In this document: positions 10,340 to 17,482 of the stretch, piece by piece | Numbering within the stretch: position 1 is the first letter of the stretch | Layout of the letters: each line of letters begins with the position of its first letter | Assembly: GCF_964019585.1 (NCBI RefSeq) | Contig: NZ_OZ026454.1 | Span: forward strand, 1,240,001 to 1,304,000 | Reading direction: 5' to 3' | Length of the DNA: 64,000 nt | Origin: Candidatus Mesenet endosymbiont of Agriotes lineatus | Lineage (GTDB): Bacteria > Pseudomonadota > Alphaproteobacteria > Rickettsiales > Anaplasmataceae | Made by a program: the position numbers and the translations under genes | Notes under the pieces: model-generated | The model's database searches: none | What the model saw: only the letters and a program-made list of their open reading frames with translations | Told to the model about the DNA's origin: nothing

Positions 10340-10897
10340 TTATTCTGTATTTTTTCTAAGATCTGTATGCTCTGGTTTGCGTTTAGCAATAAATATATCA
10401 TATAGCCTTTTATCTATAGTCTTTTCAATATCATGCATTAGTATATTTTTTATTGCATTCACTTTGTCTTGATAGTTATTTTGAGTTCCTTTTTCAGTTT
10501 GAGTTCCTTTTTCAGATTGATTCTCCTTTAAAGTACTTTCTCTTTTCTTTCTGATGACGGCTATTATCCTAATGATTAATCTTCTAAAAAAATACTTCCA
10601 CTTTACGCTAGTAAGTGTTTTATAAATAAAATAAGGAAGTATCAAAGACACTATTAGCCTTATTACTAAACCATAACTGAGATTGTCCCAATTATAGTAA
10701 CACAATTTCATATACTTATATAAGTAATAAAGTATATATTTAGCTGAACCTAACGGTATATTGGGGTCACCGCTAAGAAATAATAATATAACTCCACAAG
10801 CATAAGCATAAATGCTCAATAAAAATACCCTTACAATTAGATTTTTTACATTGGCTAATACATAACTTAAAATTCTAAGTCGATAAAAAAATAACAT
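10340..10897 (-). CDS. Membrane protein of unknown function with a charged tail
   Basis: A 185-residue protein, very rich in Tyr, Leu and Ile over its first 110 residues. There are about two or three hydrophobic segments (VRVFLLSIYAYACGVILLFL; YGLVIRLIVSLILPYFIY), followed by an Arg/Lys cluster and a hydrophilic C-terminal third predicted to face the cytoplasm. That tail holds a short tandem repeat (EKGTQTEKGTQ) made by an 18-bp DNA duplication. AGGGA before the ATG at 10897 supports the start. It ends 6 bp after uvrC on the opposite strand, and its 5' side adjoins tRNA-Gln. No family was recognised. Confidence 0.6.
   Translation of the reverse strand: MLFFYRLRILSYVLANVKNLIVRVFLLSIYAYACGVILLFLSGDPNIPLGSAKYILYYLYKYMKLCYYNWDNLSYGLVIRLIVSLILPYFIYKTLTSVKWKYFFRRLIIRIIAVIRKKRESTLKENQSEKGTQTEKGTQNNYQDKVNAIKNILMHDIEKTIDKRLYDIFIAKRKPEHTDLRKNTE
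10482..10517 (+). repeat. 18-bp tandem duplication
   Basis: TGAGTTCCTTTTTCAGTT is followed at once by TGAGTTCCTTTTTCAGAT: two head-to-tail copies in the tail of the gene at 10340-10897. They encode EKGTQT/EKGTQ on the minus strand. The length is a multiple of three, so the frame is kept. Confidence 0.85.
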
Positions 10898-10913
10898 TAA
10901 ATTCCCTACTTAA

Positions 10914-10988
10914 TGGCTGGGGTGGGAGGATTCGAACCTCCGCATGACGGTATCAAAAACCGTTGCCTTACCACTTGGCTACACCCCA
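10914..10988 (-). tRNA. tRNA-Gln (TTG)
   Basis: A complete 75-nt cloverleaf on the minus strand. The acceptor TGGGGTG pairs with CACCCCA, followed by discriminator G and an encoded CCA. The anticodon stem ACGGT/ACCGT closes the loop TTTTGAT with anticodon TTG. The T arm GGAGG-TTCGAAT-CCTCC is perfect. Here CCA is encoded, whereas the other three tRNAs in the window lack it. Confidence 0.96.
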
Positions 10989-11028
10989 ATTATAGGAAAA
11001 AAGAGTTAATATACTAATAATGCAAATG

Positions 11029-11346
11029 TTAATTTATGCACCCGCAAATCCATGTATAGAAATCATTATCAACTTTATCTGTAGGTATTGCAATGATCCC
11101 AGGAATTTCATAAGGATGAATGCTTTTAATTTTTGCAATCACATCATGAGCTAAAGTACTTAAACTCTTCACTATTACTATAACCTCACTTTCACTACGG
11201 ACCTCCCCTTGCCATAGGTACATTGATGTAACGTTGCAAAAAATATTTGCACATGCAATTAATTTTTCTTTAAGTAACTCTTCAATAATTTTCTTTGCAC
11301 CTTCATAATTGTCGATAGTTATATAAATTAATGTTAGGGTATCCAT
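11029..11346 (-). CDS. cutA: CutA1-type divalent-cation tolerance protein
   Basis: A 105-residue member of the CutA1 family, small trimeric cytoplasmic proteins with a ferredoxin-like fold, linked to copper tolerance in E. coli. The hallmark sequence is present: LIACANIF near residue 30, SMYLWQGEV, SEVIVIVKS and the C-terminal HPYEIPGIIAIP. Length is typical. It is a single gene downstream of a small zinc-finger gene on the same strand, with 189 bp between. The family is clear but its physiological role in bacteria is weakly defined. Confidence 0.93.
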   Translation of the reverse strand: MDTLTLIYITIDNYEGAKKIIEELLKEKLIACANIFCNVTSMYLWQGEVRSESEVIVIVKSLSTLAHDVIAKIKSIHPYEIPGIIAIPTDKVDNDFYTWICGCIN

Positions 11347-11535
11347 TAAATTATGATAAAATATAGTTTAATTTTATTAAATTTAATTACTCTCATCAAG
11401 TAAAATCGCATCACATTTGTAAGATTTATGGAATTAGTTTTTTTAATGTGAACTATTGAATAATATTTAAGTGTTACATCTACGGTGTTTTCACATACAT
11501 CTTCCTGAGATTATAATCCGTTAAAGATAGGTTTT

Positions 11536-11718
11536 TTAATTTAAAACACCATCTTCTGCATAGCTATAAATAAAAACTTTGCTACAATAAGGGCAAGCTA
11601 TGCTGTCTTCATTTCCCATATCTAAATAAATAAGAGGATGGCCTAAGCCTTCATCTATTCCTATTTCATTAGTACCATTACAACAGATTTTCTTATGTTT
11701 TACCTTTAGTTGATACAT
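11536..11718 (-). CDS. CHCC-type zinc-finger protein related to complex I subunit NDUFS6
   Basis: A 60-residue protein with the zf-CHCC pattern, GHPLIYLDMGN followed by IACPYCSKVFIY. This family includes the C-terminal domain of the mitochondrial complex I accessory subunit NDUFS6 and small alphaproteobacterial homologues. Likely zinc ligands are the first Cys pair (ICC), the His in GHPLIYL and the CPYC pair. It probably works in complex I assembly or stability together with NuoG encoded in this window, which is inference from the family. It is freestanding, with AT-rich debris upstream. Confidence 0.8.
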   Translation of the reverse strand: MYQLKVKHKKICCNGTNEIGIDEGLGHPLIYLDMGNEDSIACPYCSKVFIYSYAEDGVLN

Positions 11719-12510
11719 ATTGTTCTAAGTATAAATGCACTTTTACTACTATAGCATATTAAGACATAACTTATAGGAGTTTTCTATAGCTTTACAAAGT
11801 CTTATTTTATATGGTCCAAAAAAATGCAAGCATTTAAGATTATTTATCTAGGCTCTGTGAACAGCCATGAAATTCAAAAATCCCGTAAAAACCATTTATC
11901 GAATCTGCAAAAAATCCTGCTGAAATTTTTTATTTTTCTGAATTACTTATACAATCATTGCACTTTCCTGTTGGAGGAATTTGCATTTCTTGTTTTTAAG
12001 ACTGGCAACAAAATATCACATACAGTGGAAACCATTTTTAATCAGATTTCGTTCCTTTGTCCTGACGTTAGGGTAAATTTTAGAGGCTTGATCTTCAGTT
12101 ACATCCAAGCGTGAGATCGGACTATTGTCCTGCTTTTTAAGAATGCAAAAATTTGTTCCTATTTTGTCTCTTGTATGTATTAGGTCCATATTAATTCACG
12201 TTTTATATTTTATCTTATATAGCTGTTTACAGAGCATAGTAATGGTATAAAATAATAAAAGCTTCTTGAGAAGAAAATACACAGGTGAAGTACTGTAAAT
12301 ATAATATTTTTGTTCAGCACTAGTTTCAGTCAAAATATATGAAATACAAAGTATAAATTTAATTGTTTATAGAAGATAGATATATTAAAAATTGTATATC
12401 TAAAATACTATAATAATTATTAAATAAAATAACAATTCAACCACTATGAACTACAAGTTCATAAATTGAGAAAAAGCATGAATGTTAACTTTTGACTTAC
12501 CAATTCTCTC
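11719..12510. other. AT-rich intergenic stretch with no recognisable gene
   Basis: About 0.8 kb with many stops. A 96-codon open frame on the plus strand (11824-12114) has no convincing start signal and low-complexity, Phe/Leu-rich content, so it is treated as chance. The opposite strand of 11960-12130 yields only short open pieces (for example SRLDVTEDQASKIYPNVRTK) that may come from a lost gene. 12180-12480 is very AT-rich and seems empty. Confidence 0.5.
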
Positions 12511-12785
12511 TTAGAATGGTGCTTAATATAGTTCTTTATCACTTACGTTCCCAGTTGTCCTTACAAAATAGCCAACTGCCCACAAGTCCAATATCTCTTT
12601 TTCAACTCGGGAAAATTTTGCTGTATCTTTCTGAAACTTTTTCCTCTGATAATTTCTGCATACTCCTTTTCTTTAGTTTTCTGCCCTATATCTCCAGCTA
12701 GCACTGGATAGTGATATTTTGTTATCCACACTATGTGACATGTACTATCATATACCGAGTGACTACTTTTTCTATAATATTCCAC
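12511..12785 (-). pseudogene. tnpA: IS200/IS605-family transposase TnpA, internally deleted and frameshifted
   Basis: The N-terminus (SSHSVYDSTCHIVWITKYHYPVLAGDI) and distal part (IRGKSFRKIQQNFPELKKRYW) match Y1 transposases of IS200/IS605. The segment between them, including the His-hydrophobic-His metal site that normally follows the N-terminal strand pair, is deleted. After KKRYW the family sequence continues in another frame (LWAVGYFVRTTGNVSDKELY) before a stop, which shows a frameshift. About 90 of 130-150 expected residues remain. It cannot be active. No tnpB partner was seen next to it. Confidence 0.82.
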
Positions 12786-12839
12786 ATCTCCCTAAATTTT
12801 TTACTTAAAAATTATATTCTTGAAAGTTCAAATCCATCC

Positions 12840-12865
12840 TTATTCTCCCAAATTTGGGAGAATAA
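12840..12865. repeat. 26-bp perfect palindrome
   Basis: TTATTCTCCCAAA is followed directly by its exact reverse complement TTTGGGAGAATAA. It lies 55 bp beyond the 5' end of the IS200/IS605 relic and about 140 bp upstream of dnaX. As RNA it folds into a hairpin with a CTCCC/GGGAG core. It could be an operator, a terminator stem or an insertion-sequence end hairpin. Confidence 0.8.
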
Positions 12866-13001
12866 ATAATTGAAAAGTAAAAGAAACATTACATTATAAT
12901 GATTAGGCATGTAGGCAAGACTACTATAAATTGGTCAGGTTAGAAATGAAGCAGCCATATTAGAACTGTTTTGGGTTACATGCCCACATTATACTTTTGT
13001 T

Positions 13002-14486
13002 ATGAACATAGCAGCTAAATATAGACCAAATACATTTGAGGAATTAGTAGGACAAGATGTATTAGTGCATGTTTTACGTAATTCATTTATCTTGAACAAA
13101 ATTCCTCAATCTATACTCCTTGCCGGAGGTAGCGGTATTGGTAAAACAACAACTGCAAGAATTATAGCTTTGTGTTTGAATTGTTCATCAGGGCCAACAC
13201 CTTACCCTTGTAAAGTTTGCAACAATTGTACAGCTATAAAAAATTCAAGACATCCTGACGTTTTAGAAATAGATGCGGCAAGCCGTACAAGTGTTGAAGA
13301 TATTAAAGCCATACTTGAGAGCACACACTACCTCCCAGTCAGTGCTAAGTTTAAAGTGTATATCATAGATGAAGTCCACATGCTTTCAAACAGTGCATTT
13401 AATGCTTTGCTTAAAACATTAGAGGAGCCCTTGCCTAATGTTAAGTTTATTCTTGCAACAACAGAGGCAAGAAAAATCCCAAGTACTGTTATTTCTCGTT
13501 GTCAATGTTTTAATTTAGAAAAAGTTCAAGCAAATGACATGATGGCACATCTAAGTAATATAGCTAAGGAAGAAACTCTCTCTTTTGAGATAGATGCTCT
13601 GAAACTGATAACACGTAACTCTGAAGGTTCTGTGCGTAATGCTTTATTTTTGCTTAACCAAGTTACACTGTACAGTGGTAAAGAAAATATTTCTATTCCA
13701 GCGGTTGAAGGTATGCTGTGTTTAACAGATAGAAAAACATTGTTTGACCTTGTAGAATCGCTGCTGGATGGTAATACTGCTGAAACATTAATTACTTTTA
13801 AAAGGGCGTGTAAAAATGCTAATACCATTTCTATTTTAGAAGAATTATTACAAATCATTCACTTGCTATGTTGTTTTTGGATAACTGGACTAAAAGACGA
13901 AACTGTAACAGAGTATGAAATGGTCAGAATAACAAAATTAGATAAAAAAAAATCATTAAGTTTCATTCTTAGGCTTTGGCAAGCTCTTTTTAAGGGCATC
14001 CAGAATATAAAGATGTTTTCTTGTAGTGATTTGTTTGCTGAAATGATTTTAATTAACTTATGTTATTTGGCAGATTTACCATCACCAACACAGGTCATAA
14101 ATAGTATATTTACAAATAAAAGCGGCTATCAGGATTCACAGATATTATATAATAGAGAGAGAGAAGAAGATTATGACTTTAATAAAATTTTAACATTATT
14201 AGATCAAAATAAAGAAGTTTTTCTTTACAATCAATTATGTAATAGTATAGAATTAATTAGTTGTAGTACAGGTTATCTTAAGTTAAAAGCCAAAGTTTTA
14301 TTATATAAAAATTTTGCTACTACATTAAAGCAATGTTTAAATTCTCTGACTCAAATAGAATGGTGTATAACAATTGATGGTTGTGTAGAAGTTTTTGAAA
14401 ACATACCAGCTGTTAAAAAAGTTTTAGACATTTTTAAAAGCGCAAAGATAAAAGATATAAAAAAAAGGAGTGATTGTGGATATTAA
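13002..14486 (+). CDS. dnaX: DNA polymerase III subunit gamma/tau (clamp loader)
   Basis: ATPase of the replicative clamp loader that places the beta clamp (dnaN, also here) on DNA. It has 494 residues, shorter than E. coli tau (643), the loss being in the C-terminal half. Visible parts are Walker A GGSGIGKTT at 42-50, zinc-binding Cys61, 70, 73 and 76, Walker B DEVH at 123-126 and sensor 1 (LATTEARKIPSTVISRC). The C-terminal third is poorly conserved. An A9 tract at 13944-13952 may allow slippage. ybaB overlaps its 3' end, the usual dnaX-ybaB pairing; no recR follows. Confidence 0.96.
   Translation: MNIAAKYRPNTFEELVGQDVLVHVLRNSFILNKIPQSILLAGGSGIGKTTTARIIALCLNCSSGPTPYPCKVCNNCTAIKNSRHPDVLEIDAASRTSVEDIKAILESTHYLPVSAKFKVYIIDEVHMLSNSAFNALLKTLEEPLPNVKFILATTEARKIPSTVISRCQCFNLEKVQANDMMAHLSNIAKEETLSFEIDALKLITRNSEGSVRNALFLLNQVTLYSGKENISIPAVEGMLCLTDRKTLFDLVESLLDGNTAETLITFKRACKNANTISILEELLQIIHLLCCFWITGLKDETVTEYEMVRITKLDKKKSLSFILRLWQALFKGIQNIKMFSCSDLFAEMILINLCYLADLPSPTQVINSIFTNKSGYQDSQILYNREREEDYDFNKILTLLDQNKEVFLYNQLCNSIELISCSTGYLKLKAKVLLYKNFATTLKQCLNSLTQIEWCITIDGCVEVFENIPAVKKVLDIFKSAKIKDIKKRSDCGY
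13944..13952 (+). other. A9 homopolymer inside dnaX, possible slippage site
   Basis: Nine adenines encode Lys-Lys-Lys about two thirds through dnaX. Adding one A leads to TAG after seven further codons (IIKFHS then stop); removing one A leads to TAA almost at once. Either change would give a gamma-like product of roughly 320 residues. Thermus dnaX makes gamma by transcriptional slippage on a similar A9 run. Use here is inference only. Confidence 0.35.
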
Positions 14487-14808
14487 CAAAATAAAAAAAC
14501 AGGCTGAATCTATACAAAAGAAAGTTATGGAAGCACAGGCAGATCATACAGCTAAAGAATTTAAAGGTGTCTCTGCTGGTGGTAAAGTTTCTGTAGTTGT
14601 TATTACAGAAGGGATTGGTAATTTAAAGGCTAAGGAGGTTAATCTAGATGCCGAATTACTGAAGTGTGAAGATAAAGATATTATAGGAGATTTAATAGTA
14701 GCGGCATTTAACGATGCGCTTAAGGTAGCAGAAGAAGATAAAAAAAATTTATTTTCAAACCTTGCTAGTATGATGGGTCTACCACCTGGGTTTAAACTAC
14801 CATTTTAG
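14476..14808 (+). CDS. ybaB: YbaB/EbfC nucleoid-associated protein
   Basis: A 110-residue YbaB/EbfC-family protein, a small dimeric DNA-binding protein usually encoded after dnaX. Family signatures are the N-terminal helix (IKKQAESIQKKVMEAQ), SAGGKVSVVV in the central sheet, DKDIIGDLIVAAFNDAL, and the C-terminal MMGLPPGFKLPF. GTG at 14476 is chosen because AGGAG at 14466-14470 lies five bases before it; the GTG at 14470 overlaps that site. It overlaps dnaX by 11 bp, implying translational coupling. Confidence 0.95.
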   Translation: MDINKIKKQAESIQKKVMEAQADHTAKEFKGVSAGGKVSVVVITEGIGNLKAKEVNLDAELLKCEDKDIIGDLIVAAFNDALKVAEEDKKNLFSNLASMMGLPPGFKLPF

Positions 14809-14926
14809 CAAAGTAAAAAATCTACTTCTTCTTTTATTATTTTATACTATAATTAGCAAGAAGTTGTTTTAGTTGTTTGTGGAACTTAAATTTAATTAGG
14901 TTTCAAGTAGAGGGGTTGTTAATTCC

Positions 14927-15361
14927 ATGTCTAATTCCAAGGATAGGAAAATAAGAAATAAAGAAGTTGATAATTATATTGGTAGGAAAATTAAAGAATC
15001 TAGACTGATAAAAAAAATGACTCAAAGTGATCTAGGACAGGAAATAAGTCTTACCTTTCAACAAGTACAAAAATATGAGAAAGGAATAAATTGTATTTCA
15101 GCTAGCAGGCTATATTACTTAGCAAAAGTGCTAGAAGTAGAGATAAATGACTTTTTTCCTGGAGATGCTTTTCAGAAGGAACAAGCTGACCAATCAAGTA
15201 CCCTCCATGAACAAGGCAATTTTGAGTACAACAAATATCCTGAAAGTAAAGAAATTTTGGTGCTAGTTAGAGAATATGCTAATGTTAGAAGCAAAAAAGT
15301 TCGCAATGCTATATATTCTCTGGTTAAATCTCTATCTGCATTAGCAAATGAAAGTAAGTGA
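14927..15361 (+). CDS. XRE-family transcriptional regulator (Tr1/EcxR-like)
   Basis: A 144-residue regulator with a Cro/C1-type helix-turn-helix at about residues 18-72 (IGRKIKESRLIKKMTQSDLG, FQQVQKYEKGIN, YYLAKVLEVEINDFF). The C-terminal half is variable and ends in a Lys/Arg-rich helix. Layout and sequence resemble the Tr1/EcxR regulators of Ehrlichia and Anaplasma and the wBmxR proteins of Wolbachia. Tr1 lies upstream of the omp-1/p44 expression loci in Ehrlichia and Anaplasma. Here too an outer-membrane protein gene follows 141 bp downstream on the same strand, so regulation of that gene is a reasonable inference. Confidence 0.85.
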   Translation: MSNSKDRKIRNKEVDNYIGRKIKESRLIKKMTQSDLGQEISLTFQQVQKYEKGINCISASRLYYLAKVLEVEINDFFPGDAFQKEQADQSSTLHEQGNFEYNKYPESKEILVLVREYANVRSKKVRNAIYSLVKSLSALANESK

Positions 15362-15502
15362 GTTATTTACTAGGTAGTGTTAAAAAAAGTATAATTTTTT
15401 ATTAACTAACAAATATACATGCGTAACTTTTACTAGACTTTAGTTGATTTTTAATTATTCTATACTTTTATTTAGAGTTAAAATTTTATAAGGGTTAATA
15501 TT

Positions 15503-16495
15503 ATGGATATCTATCGTAAAAAAATAATTTTAGGGACTGCGTTGGTAACGCTGTTAACTTTCTCTCCTAGTTACTCTTTTGCTAGAGTTGCAGGTGACTC
15601 CCCAACTGGTCCAGTTGATGGGGATATCGGCAATATTTACATTGCTGGTCATTATCATGGTGAATTCTTCAACAAAATAGGTGGCCTAAAAGGAAAGGAA
15701 GATGCACAAGGGGTTGCAACAGGAGCAATTCTTGGGTGGGATGCTGAAAGCAAAGCAGCAGGAAAATACAAACCTAAATATAAAAACCCAGTCTTTGCTG
15801 GTGGTGCTTCTATAGGTGTGGCTCTTATGGAAGGAATTAGAATTGAATTCGAAGGTTTGTATTCACAAATAAATGTTGATGATAAAGATTTTGAGTCAGA
15901 AGAAAAAGCACAATATGTTGAGTTGCAACGTGCAGGAACTGCTTCTGGAAATACTGCACAAAATTCAAACTGGGCAAGTATAGATGTAACAGTAAGAACT
16001 TCAGTAAATACCGGATTAGGGCAGAACGACGTTATAATAGCAAATCCACGCTTTGCCGCGTTTAAAATGAAGAATGAGGGCTTTAATAACATTGCGGGAA
16101 TGATTAATGCTTACGGTGATTTTAGAATCAGTGAAGAGTTTGAAGCTGACTTATATGCTGGCGTTGGTGCTGGTTTAACTAAGATTAAATTCCTAGATAC
16201 AAGTAGGTTTGCTCCTGCTTATCAAATTAAAGGAGGCATTAGCTGTGCTCTACCAAATTCACCAGCGAAAGTTTTTGTTGGCTATCGTTATTTTGGCGTT
16301 TTTGGTGATAAATTCAAAGAAGTTAAGTCAACAACAGGTGGCGAAATAACTGCTGCTGTTGCTGGTGAAGATGGTGGTCCTAATGCTGCTGGTGGTGGTC
16401 GGAATGAACCTATACGTATTAAGTCAACTACTGCAACCATTGAAAGCAGTTTTGCTGTGCATGGTATCGAAGCAGGCATAATGTATAATTTCTAA
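15503..16495 (+). CDS. Outer-membrane beta-barrel protein of the Omp-1/P44/Msp2 family
   Basis: A 330-residue surface protein. A signal peptide covers residues 1-27 (MDIYRKK, hydrophobic core, SYSFA then RVAG). The mature part has alternating beta strands (GNIYIAGHYHGEFF; GASIGVALMEGIRIEFEGLYS; FEADLYAGVGAGLTKIKF; VFVGYRYFGVFGD) and ends in GIEAGIMYNF, the terminal Phe expected by the BAM machinery. Long polar stretches at about 70-90, 125-185 and 265-310 would be surface loops, including a Gly/Ala-rich run. AAGGG precedes the ATG, and a strong terminator follows. Members act as porins and immunodominant antigens. It is longer than typical P28/P30 (about 280). Confidence 0.85.
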   Translation: MDIYRKKIILGTALVTLLTFSPSYSFARVAGDSPTGPVDGDIGNIYIAGHYHGEFFNKIGGLKGKEDAQGVATGAILGWDAESKAAGKYKPKYKNPVFAGGASIGVALMEGIRIEFEGLYSQINVDDKDFESEEKAQYVELQRAGTASGNTAQNSNWASIDVTVRTSVNTGLGQNDVIIANPRFAAFKMKNEGFNNIAGMINAYGDFRISEEFEADLYAGVGAGLTKIKFLDTSRFAPAYQIKGGISCALPNSPAKVFVGYRYFGVFGDKFKEVKSTTGGEITAAVAGEDGGPNAAGGGRNEPIRIKSTTATIESSFAVHGIEAGIMYNF

Positions 16496-16505
16496 TTTAA
16501 AGTTT

Positions 16506-16535
16506 ACACGGGGTTTTCCCCCGTGTGAGTTTTTC
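16506..16535 (+). terminator. Rho-independent terminator of the outer-membrane protein gene
   Basis: ACACGGGG and CCCCGTGT form a perfect 8-bp GC-rich stem with a TTTTC loop, then GAGTTTTT. It starts 11 bp after the stop codon at 16495. In such AT-rich DNA this is a strong, deliberate-looking terminator and suggests high expression of the gene. Confidence 0.9.
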
Positions 16536-16792
16536 ATCACTAATAGGAATTATCAACAATTGTACCAGTTTATATTTTAGGTTTTCTGATTATATTCTAG
16601 CAATGGTTTTAGATCTGGAGAAGTTAGTATAATAATACTATTAGTTACTTAATTCTCATCATTTAAAAATTCTTAATTATAGGATAAGCCATTTAACTAA
16701 AGCAAAGAAAATAGTAAATTTTATTAGTGTGGCAATCATCTATTCCCCAATTTAAATATTGAGTACATATTATATATTTTAAAAACAATAGA

Positions 16793-17398
16793 TCAAAATT
16801 TTACCACTAATAAACTTACAGGAGCAAAATTTTTACGATGATGGTCACTTATTCCGTACCTATTTAAAGCTTGGATATGTTCTTTAGTGCCATATCCTTT
16901 ATTTTTATACCAGTTATATTCAGGTGCATCATTATGCAGCTGCATCATAAATCTATCACGAATTACTTTAGCAATAATAGAGGCTGCAGCGATTGATACA
17001 CTTAAATTATCACCATTCACTACACACTTTACATTCCATGGTACATCAGGTGGCTGGTTGCCATCTACCAATACATAATCTAGTGCCATATTTAAATTGA
17101 TTAATGCTCTTTTCATGGATAGTTTTGTTGCTCCTAAAATATTATATTGATTAATTTCATTAATATCTGCTGTTCCTATGCCATATTTTATATTTATATC
17201 TGATGTTATTTCTTTGTATAATTCTTCTCTTTTTTGTGGAGTGAGCTTTTTGGAATCATTAATTTCAGTTGTAATATTCGTTCTACTAAAAAAAACTACT
17301 GCTGCTGAGATTACAGGACCGGCAAGTGCTCCTCTACCAACCTCATCTACACCGGCAACAATTCCATCTAATTCATTTTCTAATGAGAAATCAGGCAT
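16793..17398 (-). CDS. rnhB: Ribonuclease HII
   Basis: Removes RNA from RNA-DNA hybrids and single ribonucleotides from DNA. The 201-residue protein has the family layout: GVDEVGRGALAGPV near the start (catalytic Asp-Glu), INDSKKLTPQKREELY, YVLVDGNQ (catalytic Asp), and SIAAASIIAKVIRDRFM (catalytic Asp), ending near NKGYGTKEHIQAL. It lies downstream of the metalloprotease operon on the same strand but is separated from it by a terminator-like stem, so it is probably transcribed separately. Confidence 0.96.
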   Translation of the reverse strand: MPDFSLENELDGIVAGVDEVGRGALAGPVISAAVVFFSRTNITTEINDSKKLTPQKREELYKEITSDINIKYGIGTADINEINQYNILGATKLSMKRALINLNMALDYVLVDGNQPPDVPWNVKCVVNGDNLSVSIAAASIIAKVIRDRFMMQLHNDAPEYNWYKNKGYGTKEHIQALNRYGISDHHRKNFAPVSLLVVKF

Positions 17399-17400
17399 AT

Positions 17401-17466
17401 CAAAAATAAACTAAGCCAGCTAAGTATACTTGATGCATGCATAGTTGCACGCTACTTAGCTGGCTT
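17401..17466 (-). terminator. Long inverted repeat, probable terminator of the metalloprotease operon
   Basis: AAGCCAGCTAAGTA (17413-17426) and TACTTAGCTGGCTT (17453-17466) form a perfect 14-bp stem around a 26-nt loop that holds the palindrome ATGCATGCAT. Read on the minus strand, the stem begins 17 bp after the stop of the gene at 17483 and is followed by AGTTTATTTTTG, a T-rich tail. The large loop is unusual for a simple terminator. Confidence 0.65.
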
Positions 17467-17482
17467 TAAAACCTAAGGTTTA

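Noticed and set aside
11824-12114. Plus-strand open frame of 96 codons
   Set aside because: No convincing start signal, low-complexity Phe/Leu content and no recognisable similarity; most likely chance in AT-rich DNA.
15655-16092. Minus-strand open frame of 145 codons inside the outer-membrane protein gene
   Set aside because: It lies wholly within a clear coding gene on the other strand and has no start signal.
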